The notes under the pieces: model-generated
Database searches by the model: none
What the model saw: the letters and a program-made list of their open reading frames with translations, nothing else
What the model was told of the DNA's origin: nothing
Shown here: piece after piece, positions 1 through 12,792 of the stretch
Layout: each line of letters begins with the position of its first letter
Numbering within the stretch: the first letter of the stretch is position 1
Source of the DNA: Clitopilus passeckerianus
Lineage: Eukaryota > Basidiomycota > Agaricomycetes > Agaricales > Entolomataceae
Length of the DNA stretch: 64,000 bases
Assembly: GCA_944990035.1 (NCBI GenBank)
Contig: CALYLX010000155.1
Coordinates: 744,001 to 808,000 of the forward strand
Direction of reading: 5' to 3'
Position numbers and translations under genes: made by a program

Positions 1-3000
1 GTATCACCATCAATCAACGCCTGGATGTTGACATCCCCACCAATCCCACCATTAGGCCCCGCATTTGAACCGCTGTTCACAACAGTGGTATACCCCCCCA
101 CCAACGCAGCAATGTCATGAGGCTGGCCACCCTGGATACCAGGTCCATTGACGCCGTTCAAGCCTCTGACTCCAGATCCAGCACCGCTAAAGGGCGAAGA
201 AATTTGGTTGGAAGAACCACGAAATGCAGTAGACCCAGGGAAAAATCCCATCTGGTCGTACAGGAGCCCATCCACTATACCGAACGTTGATTCGGGAGGG
301 ATGAATGCGGTACCCGTACCAGATCCTCCTTGAACAGCACTTTGTCCGGCAGTAGCAGCAGGATACCAATAGCTTGGGCTTGGCCCTCTATTTGCATCTG
401 GAGCGGTGGTGGAGGTAGGAGCGAAGACGCTCTGTCCACCATTCAGTGGTACTCTCCCGAGTTCGTTGCTGTACATGGGTAAAGCATATGGGTAGGGGTT
501 GGTGGAACCTGCTCCGTTTGCTGGCTGCATCTGTTGCGGCGAATGTCCTTGCTGCTGTTCCGAGTTATGCCTGCCAGTAACGCGTCGTGTACCGGCAACA
601 GTACGTGGGCCAGCAGAAGGAGGGGAGGATGCGTTGCTACTGGTGGTAGGTGGGCTGGAAGCAGAGGAGTGTGACTGTGGTTCATCAGAGTCGCGGTCGC
701 GTTTGAAGGCCGGCGGACTTGGTCTTGAAGGAAGGGGGAGGTCACCGACAGAGGCAAGTTCGTAAAGGATGTCCCTGAATGAGCGTAAGGTGAGTCCAGA
801 AACAGGACCGAAACTAAGGGGGAACATACCATAACCTGCCAGACGAGTACCACTTGGCCTCGCAAACCCTCAGTGCTTGCATGCACTTATGAACATCAGC
901 CATCTCCTTATTGGGGTCAATGTTCAACCCGGACCTCTTGCCTCCCCAGATGTTCAGCAGGAGGACGATTCCTGCCGTGAAAACCGCCATCTACAAAGGA
1001 ATAAGCACATTGAGCACGCGGTAGGAATGATAAAAGTGATGAACGCACACTGACCTGTACATGGGGCAAACAGGTCAGACTTCGTTTCCTCTGCACGTCG
1101 ATAATGTGACTGCAACTCCTTGCAGCATTTGTGCAGATAGCGAGCGACGGGAACGCCACTAGCGGACTTGGTTTTCTCGGGCTTGGGATGAACGGCCGGT
1201 GGATCAGGATTTGGATGTTGTAGTAGGTGCAGTATAGCAGAGCCGATTGGTTGAAGAACTGTAGGTCTTCTCGGTTGGGATCCCAACGCACTACAAGGAG
1301 ACGGAATATCGATCAGTTCGGAATTAGATGCATAGCACGAAAAAATAGACTTACGATGATCAGGCACACTGTCAACCCACTTGTTCAAGGCCGAGTCAAG
1401 TTCAGCGACTATATGTTGTTCCCATTGTTGGCCAACAAAACCCAGGAGAATTCTCGACTTATTAATCGAATACTACGACAATAGCGTCAGCAACTTATGC
1501 AGCGGGAGTAAAGTGGCATATGCTCACGATGGTACGAAGAAGGATAGCCAAGACCTGAGTCAGGCGAAGGTACAGGATGAAGTACGAGATGACCGAAGGT
1601 TTCCCTGCAGGCTGCTTGAACATCTGCTTGGGGTCGCTATGGTACCAGTATTCGTCGTCACATTCGACTGGGAAGTCGACGTCAAAGCTGAAGATATGAT
1701 TAGAATATGCTAGGAGGAAGGCCAGAATATGGAGACTTACTCCTCATCTTGAATGGCACAGGGCCTGCCCAAGGCGGAGCTGACCATTCTGTCCATGCAC
1801 ACCAGCACCCAGAACGCACGCTTCCACATCTCATCTTCAGCCGTCATCTTCAGCCTGTCGTATTTTCTTCTGTGGGCACCGACGTCTTGTGCAAGTCGGA
1901 TGCCAATGCCGACAAGAGTCCAACACGATTGAGGCGCTGAGGAGCCGTGCAAGAACATGGTTGCGAGCTGAAACAGACGCATATAGTCAGTCATAAGACA
2001 GAATACGACAGGTGGAAGGACACATACGCAATAGTATTGCAAATCGTATAACGATGGTGGCGACAGCAAGCTTTTCCTAGGCCACTGCACCTGGTTGTAC
2101 CATCTCCAACCAGCGCTCGCAACGCTTTCTACCCCATCAAGTAACGTCCGGGGATCATCACTGTATCTCGAAGCAACGGCACAGACCAGTAGCAGGACGG
2201 CGGCAAAGCCGTCGTCACGATAGTGGAGCCCATCTTGGACGAGTCTGTCGAAAGTGGGGCGATGAAGGAGAGGGATGAAAATGTTGATATTCTCGAAGAA
2301 CAAGGAAATGAGGGCATCCATGAGGTCCTTCGGGGGGAACGTGTACGTTTCCTTGTGGATGAGCTGGGCAGCGCTTTCCCACTACAATGGCGAGACAAAA
2401 CGTCAGAAATGGCGGATATATGCGGGCTAAGAGTAGCATACATACCGGTCTCGAGGTCCAAAATTCGGGTCTTCTGCTTCCCAGAATTGTCCTTGCAAAA
2501 TCCCCCTTGATGCCCGTATACTCGTTCTTCAGCTCGATCGCCGTTTGCACCAGCATGATGGAACTGCTCTTCCCAAAGAATCGATGCTCGCTCTTATCCA
2601 GGTTCATCTTCTGCATATCGTCTGCTAGAGTCATATGCGCGAAATCATCGTCACCCTGCTCGTCCGTTACGGTAGGGTGGGGCGCGGGTGTCGAGCCAGC
2701 TTGTCGGATGATATGGGTAGTAATTTCGGTGGGAGTGCGTTGTGGGGGTACGAGGTCAGCACAGTTAAATGGGGGCGATGTGAGATGGGCGTTTGATTGA
2801 TTTGGTGCATTCGGATTGGTAGGAGGTTGGCTCGACGGAGTACTCTGGCGCGGCCCAGAGAGTTTGCGCTCAACGGTGGCTTGCCAGTTGTCGCTGTCAA
2901 GGCTTGCATCAAGTTCTCTCAGGATGGTTTCGTCCGGACACAGCTAGACCGGCGCGGTCAGCAACGAAGGCGTCAGAAGATAGGTGTGAAGGGCTTACTC

Positions 3001-3492
3001 GGTTCAATAGCTTTTCCAGCTTCTCCAAGCGGTTTTCTAGTCGTTCAACGTAGCTATTCCATTTGATTCGGTTAGGCAAGACAGTCTAACGGTTAATTCG
3101 CTCTCACCCCTTCGGTGGGCCGCGTTTCTGATAAGACAGCAGGGAAGATGAGCAAGATATGAAAACACGTGAAGACTGCTGACTGACCTTTGCCGCCTCG
3201 ACATATGTGCACTCAAATGAATACGCAATACAGTTTGAGCATCGATTGCCGGGCATTGAGCCGCCATCGCCTATAAGCAGAAAGTCCATGTTTAGTTCGG
3301 TCTCGAGCCAGTTTTCCGGGAGATAACCTACATCGGACTTTTGCCACAACAAGGTTAGGTCAGGTCATTTGTCTCGATAAGATGAGACTCACTCTTCTTC
3401 CTCCTGCAAATATCGCAAGCTCTCTGGACTCTTCTCTTCTTAGAGGATGGATTATCGTCGTTATAGTCTTCCCCGTCGCTGGACATGGTCAT
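1..3492 (-). CDS. Zn2Cys6 fungal transcription factor with fungal_trans domain (3' end beyond window)
   Basis: Nuclear transcription factor, partial at its C-terminus. I read 13 exons: 3492-3393, 3337-3332, 3270-3188, 3127-3108, 3053-2999, 2943-2446, 2381-2028, 1967-1741, 1687-1528, 1472-1355, 1290-1055, 990-830 and 774-1, with all phases consistent and at least 930 residues. Residues 26-56 form a Zn2Cys6 cluster (C26, C29, C36, C46, C49, C56; spacing CX2CX6CX9CX2CX6C). It is followed by the linker KKRGPPKGYVERLENR and a leucine-rich coiled coil for dimerisation. The exons at 2381-1741 hold the fungal_trans (PF04082) middle-homology region (FIPLLHRPTF, WTLVGIGIRLAQDVGAHR). The exons at 1687-1055 continue it (FDVDFPVECDDEYW, FNQSALLYCTYYNIQILIHRP). 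The last visible exon is Ser/Pro/Gly-rich and open to base 1. Two ATGs in frame (3492, 3486) could start it. The DNA target and pathway are not evident from sequence. Confidence 0.9.
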
Positions 3493-6400
3493 GGGTACGA
3501 GGAGGCAAAGGTGAAACGGATACGCGGTGAATTTGTGTATGGGTGTGTACCGAGTCGGTCTTGCGTCGTCGGTCTGTCAAATAGTGCCCAATCAAATCAA
3601 ATCTGACAAATCGGTCCACTTTCCGTGTATGGCAATCGGGGACCTTTGAGGTGATTATGTGAGACGATATGGCGTGCCTGCCGTCAATGACGCGGCGTTC
3701 TAGCCGTGATTCGATCGTGGCTCAATTGACGATTGGTATGAGTCTTAGAAAACATTCACGTCTGGCTTTAAGTATTCTGCAGAGATTCTGGAAGGGAAAA
3801 AATAAATTGCATCACCTGTGTATTTCTTCTTCCCCGCAGCTTTGAATTCAATGGTCCCGCAGCAGCCGCTTGTTGCTGGCAGCCTGCCCAACAACGAGAT
3901 GAGCGCATTGGTAGCGATCCTGCTGCTGCGGTGCCAATCTGTTCAATTTCGCCACAGCTGGCAAGGAAATAAAGAAACCCTATCTATCGATCTTCTGGCG
4001 CTGCTACACCATACGCCACGGCCATATGTCAGCCCCGACTCCAGTCTCAAACACCCCAAAATATCCAGGGCACGTTTTGCTTGGCTCAACTTCCCCCGCC
4101 TTGTCAAACGACCCTCGAGGCTTGGACGAGTCACAAGAACAGTCTTTGATTGGCCCAACGCCTACACAATGTCTCAGGGGTGCTTCAGATGAGCCTTCGT
4201 CGGTCCCTTCTATCGAGTCATTTTCTGACATACACTCCGATACCTCTGGTACCGACGCTCGGGAGTCATTTAGAAGCTTCAGATTAACGTCTTGAAACCC
4301 GTTTCGATCCTCGAAAGAATACAATTTCGGGAGGACTAGGAAAACCTAGCCACCTTTGATTGATAACAATCTCTGACCGAGGATAGAGTTTGACAGCCTG
4401 AGTGAGCGATCTGCACTCGCTTGGGTATGTTTACCAGACTTGCCAAGTGGAGCAACCTCACAAAGAATTTCATATGAACCCACCAGCAGCAGGAACTGAA
4501 GCTTCACGACCTGCGCAGCGGTTGAAAGTTCTCAGATCTGGTGCTCTCAACCAGTCACGCATTGGGTGAAACTAAAAGGACCCTCGACTCAGTGATATGC
4601 CACAAGCGCCTAGGCTATAGAAAACCAGTCCTTTGCGTGCCATGTCTATTCGAGCAACTGGACATTTTGTGAGTCTCTTGTTTCTGAGAAAATCATGTAC
4701 GACCGCTCACACGGCCACAGCTCCAATCTCGGACTCGGATAACACATCAAACGCTCCCCATCACAGTCGCTGACTGCGTACGCAACCTGACACGATTTCT
4801 ATTCATCCAGAAATAAAAGACATCGAAATCTGTCGACTTTGAGTGGCCTCGTGAACCGACTTATGCCCGCCATTTAATTGGTTGACAAGACGTGGAGGAT
4901 CGGCAGGCCGTACATACCGAGCTTCGTGGCCTGCCGAGGCAAACACAGCCGCGTGGAGGTGGATAAGTGCTGGTGTGAAGGTACACAGGTTAGGTGGGAA
5001 TGGGCCCTCTGTTGCTGCGGGATCTGTCTTCTGCACTGAACGACGATCAGGCAGGAACCGTCAGTACACGCAAGTACCATGGCGGAAGGTTTTCTTCTAG
5101 CCCTCAGAGACCGCTGCGCCACCTCAAATTACAGTTCAAGAAGAACCAGTGCGCAGTGCTTTCCCAACGCCCCGACCTCACAGCCTGCTGAATCCAGGCC
5201 AGTGGTAAGGTTGGACGTCGTGTGACGTTACGATCAGTTGACTGACATTCACCTGTAAATCTGAACGGATAGACGGATAGTGCTCCTACTCTCTCCGAAA
5301 CCATCGCGCTCCGGCAGCCGTGGGGTCTTTATCCAGGCAATACAATGATGGCATGCGAGGGGGACCTCGAGGAAGGAGTTGAGGCTGTACAACTATTGAG
5401 TGATCATAGGCCCGTTGCCCTCAGGCTCATTTTGATATGCCGATAAACTCCCAAGCTTTGACCCCTCCTGGCTGTTCAAGCATGTATATACGGTCCCCTT
5501 GACAGGTAGCGCACAAATATGAATTTGATTGGCATTGAATACCCACTGACGGGTTATTGGAGCTTAGGGAAAAGCGCATACCAGTCTCTTCAAGAGTCGG
5601 AGTTGGCAAATTTACCTTCTCCGTAACAATCCCAGAAAATCTTTCGGTGACTCTGGAGTTTAGGCAAGCCAGGAATGAAGGAGGTTTCTAACCTTTGGGC
5701 GCGTCACAGTCATAGGTTGAAACGATTTGTTCGGTGGTTGAAACGGGCCGACCTAACCTCCTATGACTCGAACCGCGGTCGACGGGGAGATTTGATGCCC
5801 CGAAAAATAGGCTTGTGACCATACACTGCAGAATACGCTATCCCACTGGGCAGGCTCTGGGTTATGCCACCATTAGGGCGAGTCTGAGTCCTACCTTGTG
5901 ACATATGAACTGTATACGCTAAAATCGCTGGCCGACGTCTCAAAGTAGATTTGATGGAGTCATGAGAGGTTGAAGAGATTCGGATTGAGGCAGGCATTGT
6001 GGGGATGAAGAATCGTCAGCACTTCTACGTCTTACCCACCGTGATCAATCAATCTAATAGTAGACTCTTTACGGACACGGTAGTATATAGCTGTAACCAC
6101 TCCGCCTGGTTGAACTAGGAGAGATAAGGATGAAACGGACGATAAGAGTGGCGATTTTTCAGTACGCGAATTTAATTGACGAGGGAAAGATGGTAAGAGA
6201 AACCTCACTTGAATAGATTATGAGAACAATCAGCCCAGGGTGCACCACCCTCGACCTTCCAGTGCAAGTTCCGGAGGGTACTTTAGACGTACATTTGCAG
6301 CCAAACAAGTGTGCGAACTTGTAATTGGTTGGAATCAGCTACTGCGATACTCACTGGATCTTACCGAAAGGCAAACAAGGGCTAGATTTCCCCCTGTGCT

Positions 6401-6792
6401 AAAAACCTTGTCAACTCATGGACGTCATTGATGGTGGCGCACTGGAGTTTAAGTTACACCAAGACCACTGAACGAAGGAGCCTAACTGTATCCCTATGCG
6501 TAATAGAGAACGCAATTGACGAGAAGACATTGAAAGAAATGCAAGTTCCATTACGAAGTCGACAATGATAAGCTAATGCCTTACTGTACAAATGAAAGCT
6601 GAATATGAAACGAATGATGCAATGTAAAAGCAGGATAACTATGCACGACAAGGCCCATATGAGTAATAGGTAGGAAGGAAAAGAGACGTATTATACACAT
6701 ATCAGTGCAAGTGATAAGTACCCAGACAATGATAAAAAGATGATGCAAAGTATCCATATAGTTCAGTCACGAATCGTGCGGATCCGGGATGA
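3493..6792. other. intergenic, no gene recognised
   Basis: This stretch lies between the 5' end of the Zn2Cys6 gene and the 3' end of the next minus-strand gene. Open frames are short. The longest is about 124 codons at 3818-4192, and a Ser/Pro-rich frame of 89 codons lies at 4026-4295. None shows a family motif or a convincing exon chain. The first few hundred bases presumably hold the promoter of the transcription factor. I see no RNA gene or clear repeat. Confidence 0.4.
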
Positions 6793-9700
6793 TCACCAGC
6801 CGGAAGTATGGTAGTCATTTGCCCAACTACGATTACGAGCAAGAGCTCGTTCCCTAGTCTGTTCCCGATCTTGGGTCCCTTCACAATTGACAGCAGCACC
6901 ATCGCTTCCCCTTCGGTCCTTGACCTCAGCATTGACAATGTCGCCAGGCTGAAGGCCTCTGACAGGCTTCTTGAGGCGTACCTCGACAACAGCGGGGATG
7001 GTGGCCATTGGGCGAACTTGATGACCCAACACAGTCGATTGCGAGCGTCGTGGTCCGACTGTTTGTTGGCGATGTACCTGGCGCTCCCACAGAAGATTCC
7101 GACGTAAGCTTTCCGACATCTCAGTCTGCAGCATCTGTCGGCGAGTGGTGCGGGGCGTAGTTGGCGCAGGCGCAGGGGGAAGGTTGTAGGGATGGTTCAT
7201 GGGTATAGGCGCAGGAGTATGACGCGAGAGGTGAAGTTGACCTGGTACCTGATGAGGTGGCTGCCGACGAGATGAGCTTGGTTGGTCTCTGGTTGTTGTG
7301 TGAGTCGGGGCTTGGTTGGGGAGGTTAGCTTCCGCCGCGAGTCTGGGAGGGGGAGTATCTGCTTCCGGCCTTTCGTTGGATCGCCTCTCCGTCTTGATAC
7401 CCCTTCGTTGAGCAAATTCTTGAAGCCTTTGCTGCGCGACGCTTTGAGACATTTGAAGGCCGCTTCTTCCACCCTCCTCTTCTTCATCACTACTGCTGTC
7501 TTCAAGCTCTTGGTCGACAGGCTTGCCTCGGGGTCGGTATCCTCCGCTAGAACCAGGGTTAAGGCTACCACGGTTGGGGCTAGGTGTAGTCGCGGGCGGC
7601 GCATTGGACGTTGCAGCGGCAGTCACAGTGGCTACACTTCCCACTGCAACCTGAGATGCGACGGGAAGAGCTGCGCCACTCTTGGAAGGCTTGATGCCTG
7701 GAGCCAAGGAAGGCGCCATGGCACCCTTGCCCGGAGTCCCAATTCGGTAATCGTCGGCACTAGCTCTTCGAATGTTCCGTTTCGCCCTAGGATCTCTTCC
7801 CGTGCCATTGGCAACTGCAGCCTCAGTTTCGGCGCGTTGATGATTGGGTCGAGGTGGGGCAGCCTCACCGCCCATAGATGACATGCCGAAGCCCGGTCCG
7901 AAGCCTCCACGCACATGTCCTGAGCTGAAGTTACGTCGATAGGGATGCGCCGGAGGCAATATCCTAGGATCAGGGTTCATGAGTTGTGTGAGGAGGCCAA
8001 CGCTCTTCGACCGTGTGGCGGCAAGCTGTTCGGAGCTGGGCACTGGTTTCTTGGCGAACATCTCTTTCTGGAGACGTTGAGCTTCCAGAGCTTTGAGAGC
8101 AGCTTGCTCGACGGTATGCTGAGCTCGAAGAGCCTGCGCTTGTCTCGAGGCTTGAGCACGTGTCATCTGTTGGGCTTGGGGCTGTTGCAGCTGGGTTCGA
8201 CTGCCATTGAGTTTGAGTCGAGCCCCCGTATGCCCTCCGGAGAGTCGCTGGTGCTGAGGGGAAGCTTTAGGCCTCGCCTGCTGAACTGTAGCGGGGCTTT
8301 CACGATGTGCGCCAACTTGAACGTCGTCGGTGCTGAGATCTTCGCTTGACCAGTTGTCCTCGTCTTCTTCCCCACGCTTCACGTCCCCACCGTTCTCTGC
8401 ATTATGAGCATTCCCATTTTCAACAGCAGACTCCGTGTCGACATCCGTCTCCGTACCCCAACCTTCGTCTGAATCGTCGCTTGCCAGCACGATGCGCCTC
8501 GGCTGTGGCTGGGCTGGGGGATGAGTTTGTTGAGCTTGGGTGGGTATCGATGGTTGGGCAGGTTGATAGACAGCCCCCGCCTGGAGTAAGTGGAAGTTGC
8601 TTTGGGTAGCCGTTGGAGGCGGCTCTAATCGAGCTTTGCCCTTCGCTGCCATCCTGAGATCCTTATCCCGGTCACGCTCTACGACACCACCGGACACGCT
8701 TGATCCACTCTTCGAGCCCTCATCCGAGCCGATGTTGAAGGTGGGTCTGGCGTTCTTCCTTCCCCATGTACCAGTTGTAGACGCTGAAGGTTTTCCAGAA
8801 GGGTCTGGAGCGGCAGGAGCAGTTGGGTGATCGCCAGCAGCAACTGTCCTTGATGGCTCCGGAGTAGGAGGGACAGGGGGGAGAAGTGGGGATATGGTTG
8901 GTGCAACTGCAGGGGCTTTGGGTGTCGGGGGTGAATGATGTGGAGCTGCACCACTGGTGACGGTTGCGGAGGAAGAATAGCTCCTCTTGACTCCTGGTCG
9001 CGACTTTCCATTAGGTGGTGATACAGCCTTCTCAGAAGGCGCAGCGGATGTCATCGCAAGACCAGTGTTCATCAGGCCAACCGCTGTCATCCCAAGGTCA
9101 CCTCCAACATTTGACCCTCTCGACCGACTCTTAGTAAGACTTTTATTCTTGCCAGCTCCAACGGACACCCTGGCCTTCGACTTGGACGTGTGGGCCTTTG
9201 AGGCGATGGCTGCACGTGAAGATGGTCGAGTGGTACCCCTTCCAGAGGTGGATCTTGCCATCACATGGGCAGCGGGCCGTTGCTCCACATTCATCCCAGA
9301 CTCTGTGGTCTGCGTGCTGTCGGTGCTTTGGGAGCTGCCAACGCTGTGGGCTCTCTTTGCGACCTTCTGCTGTGGGCTTGATGTAGGAGGTGACGCGACT
9401 TTTGTGGACAGGGGTAATATAACGGATTGCTCAGCCACTTCAGACGATTATGATTAGTCACGATCGAGATCGGAAAAGAGATGCATACCTTGTTCAATTG
9501 ATCGCTTTACCGCTTCACCCTCTGGAGCGATCACGGTGGAAGAGATGTGGGTTTGGCCTTTGGTAGATGATACCTGCTTTCGAGTAATTGGGAAAGGAGG
9601 GATGACCTCATCTTCGACAAGGGTATACTCGGAAGATGGGTGAAGTGGGGAAGAAAGCGAATTCACAGTGTTCGTCGGGGTAACCAGGAGCTCGGGGGAT

Positions 9701-12700
9701 AAAGGTGCGTCAGGGGTATCGGCAGCAGTAGTGACAGTGGGAGGCAACTGGACGGGCGACATGGCTGCAGAAACAGCTGTGGGTAAAGGAATTCAATTTC
9801 ACGTGGTTTACCCCAAACGTAAGATGCTCACCATCCGCCTTCAGAGACACTTCTGTCGTTGAGACAGTATCCAGAATTGCAGCCGGCGCAACTCCCATAA
9901 GGAACCTTGGAGTCGCCGGCGGCGTAGGGTGGGGGGTTGGCCCAGGAGTGGGATGGACTATCACCAGCCTGGGCAGGGTAAGCGTCATTTGCTGGCCAGC
10001 AGTCGAAGCTTGGAGGGAGTTGGTAACGGATGTTGTTGTCGATGCAGTAGTGGGCGTTTTGACTGATGTTGACGTAGGTGTAGAGGCTGCTGATGCTCGC
10101 CCATTCAATGTCACTTGTGCTGCCGAAGCCGATATTGACGGCGGCTGTGGCTCAAGAGCAACATTATGAACGTCCAATCTCGGAGGCGCTGTCGATGTCG
10201 ATGTCGAAATGGAGACAGGTAGTAAAGCCGAAATATGAGGATCATCGCACTCCAACCCAGGAGTAGGCAGCTGCGACACCATAGCTGCGGTAGCATCCAT
10301 ACGAAGCCCGACAAGAACACTGTCTGCTCCGAGATTGTTTGTCGCGACCACAGGATTCTCGTCGCCCGACATTGACGCAGTAGGTGTTAATAGATGTCCT
10401 TGCCACCTGAACACCACCCCAGGATCCTCGCCTTTCATAACGTTCCCTTCCTCCCCAGTCACCTCCACGCCTTCCATCTTCCCCGCACGCGTCACTGCCG
10501 GCACCGATGTCATATGAAGTTGCACAGTGGCTTCCTTCACGGTAGCACCCGGTCCCCGCGGAGTTATAGTTGCTCTTGTTGTCGAGGAAGCTCCAAAACT
10601 AGGAGGTGGCAACAACTCGAAGATCATTCTGCCTTGAAAAGAGCTTCTTCTTCTGCCTCTTGCACCCGCAGGAACCGTATTTATGTCTGGCGGTGCGGAG
10701 TCGGAGGTATCTGAGAGGGCGGAGTCTGGCCGAAGACGCAAATTAGACATTGATGAAGGTGATTGTATGGCCAGCGATGAGTTGCTGGCTGAAGGAGGTA
10801 CCAGAGTTGGGGAATTGTGAACCGCAGATAGGGATAGAGAGGGCGAGATGTGGGAAGAAATAGTCGGGTGTAAGATAACGGGAGAAGATACAGGGGAAAT
10901 AGAGGGGGGAATAGCAGGATAGCAGGGTGACGATGACGTTAGGGATCCTTGATCGCTTAGCACCTGAGCTGCTTGTTGAATTGAAGATGCAGGTGCAAAG
11001 ACAGCAGGTGAGGGTATAGATTGGGGCGCTAATGCTGATGATGATGAAAGTGACGATGACGATAGAGGACAATTTGATGGAGAAGCAACTTCCAAGTGCA
11101 GGGTCTTCGTGTTCTGGGTATTCTCGCCCACCGCCGATGCGTTGGTGTTTGAATAATATACCGACGCTGAATTCAAGGGTATCGAACGAATGTCGCCATT
11201 CTCGCGTGGGTTTGAGGTATGTTCCGCGCGTGCAGCTTCCCGTGGCGTCGGCTGCGATCCAACAGGAGCTTGAGTTGGTGCAGAGGTTGAGACGGCTAGA
11301 ACAGATTAAAAGAAACATATGTTAGCATATGCCAGACTCTGGTACGGGAACAGATCAAAAGCAGAAACCATGGGGAAAGAGAGTGAGGACCGGCGGATCA
11401 TAACCACAACCAGATAACCATGTAATTGGGAGGGTCCTCCTGTCAAAACGCGTTTGCGTCGATCGCGAGGAGATTATGGGAGATGTATGTGTATCAACAC
11501 ATGGGTGTTCTGCTATGCATCAGGCCGCAACCATCCGCAAGATGATTATACGCCAATGCGCATCAGGATGTATCAAAAAATGGGGTGAAATGCTCATATG
11601 TCCGAGGGAATATCAAACCCACCTTGGAGGCCATGTTTTTCGTCAAGAGACGACTCAATAGTGAGCACCCTTAATGATAACGGGGTGGAATCTATAGAGA
11701 AAGACCATTGTCAGTATCACACCCATGACATGATAGCGAGTGGCGAGATATGATGAAGGGAGCAAGTAAAACACCAAAAGAAATGAATAGAACGTCAAAG
11801 CTAGGCGCAAAGTATTCAGAGTGAATATATGCGGTTTAGTTCAGGGAGATCGAAAATCCGGGGTAGGGAAAGTAGCGGGATAGCGCCCGTGTTACATGTT
11901 AACGAGAAGAGGGTATGCCGTAAAAGCAAAATCCCAGAAGAAAAAGAAACGGGAGAAGACTCTGACGGGGGTATATGCAGTCGCAGACACCAGAATCCCG
12001 ACTCTCGTCGAACTGCATGCCTACGGCACAATAGCCCGAGTTCGATCCGCCATCAGACCAGCAGACTCCCAAAAGGTCAGGGTCATGGCGTATGTCGGAA
12101 AAAAACATAGAAATGGGGAAAAAATGAGAAGATATGGCGAGCAGGCAAAACCAGGATGAAAATTCGTCCATGAACTGCCAACACGACCAATTTTGCCAAC
12201 GCGCCTACGAAGGTGCGGATGCTGATTGGCCGCCGCTGGCCCGTTCCTATCAACTTATAACGCGGGGACGTCCGAGACGGAGGGAGGGTGTCATGAACGT
12301 GGAAGAGACCTTCAGTCTCATTGACAAATCATAGATGATCAGGCCGCTTGGCTGCGCCGTCGACATCAAAGGTACGATGGGGGGTTGGGAACAATGGCAG
12401 GGGAGGTCAAAAAAGGAAGCGAACAATGTAGTGGGAACCAAGAAGTATGACAGAATAGGCAATGATGAACAAAGTACTTGCCTTCCAAGATGAGCTTCTC
12501 GTTAAACCCTGCATTGTGTTGCCAGAAGTCACTGAGCGATTCCTTCTCTGAAGTTACCATGTCGCGGTACCATAGCCTCCAGCTGAGGTTCTCCAATCTT
12601 CGACCATCTTTGATCGATTCCTTGCACTTGGTGAATACTGAAGGGTACCATGCGTGATTAGCAAATGAGACAAGAGCTCTGCATCAGGATTCACTTACGA

Positions 12701-12792
12701 GCCCATAAAGAACTCAATGCTTCACGACCCTCCAACTCCCTAACCGCATCCTTCGCCACTGACAACACCGGCACAGGAAATTCAAGTGGCAT
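6793..12792 (-). CDS. AreA GATA-like (DUF1752) / DUF3295-type regulator, 1548 aa
   Basis: Five exons: 12792-12699, 12637-12482, 11295-9832, 9776-9489 and 9437-6793, summing to 4647 nt. The N-terminus carries the short AreA GATA-like domain (PF08550) around residues 20-60, with the signature RRLENLSWRLWYRD. The middle, about 600 residues, is Ser/Thr/Pro-rich low complexity. The C-terminal half matches my recollection of the DUF3295 region that follows this domain in fungi: FNIGSDEGS, then LASDDSDEGW, DNWSSEDLSTDDV, ALKALEAQRLQKEMF, LTQLMNPDPRILPPAHPYR and finally RRQMLQTEMSESLRRNLLWER. Such proteins lack a GATA zinc finger and are thought to be nutrient-signalling or chromatin-associated regulators; the exact role is inference. 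The exon 2 to exon 3 join needs a GC donor and a 1186-nt intron; the GT option next to it breaks the frame. An extra undetected exon inside that intron is possible. Confidence 0.82.
11296..12481 (-). other. Unusually long GC-AG intron (1186 nt)
   Basis: Intron 2 of the AreA GATA-like gene. The minus-strand donor is AAG|GCAAGT and the acceptor is TCTAG|CC. It is about twenty times longer than the other introns in this window. It is purine-rich on the plus strand and holds only short open frames (such as 11829-12110 +) without recognisable motifs. It may contain an internal promoter for a transcript starting in exon 3, an unrecognised small exon, or nothing functional. Confidence 0.55.

Noticed and set aside
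4026..4295. 89-codon Ser/Pro-rich frame
   Set aside because: Too short and anonymous; no splice chain could be built.
7282..7881. 199-codon frame antisense to the regulator gene
   Set aside because: Mirrors the low-complexity coding strand; no independent motif.
12000..12065. Possible tRNA B box (GAGTTCGATCC) inside the long intron
   Set aside because: No acceptor stem or A box at the right distance on either strand.
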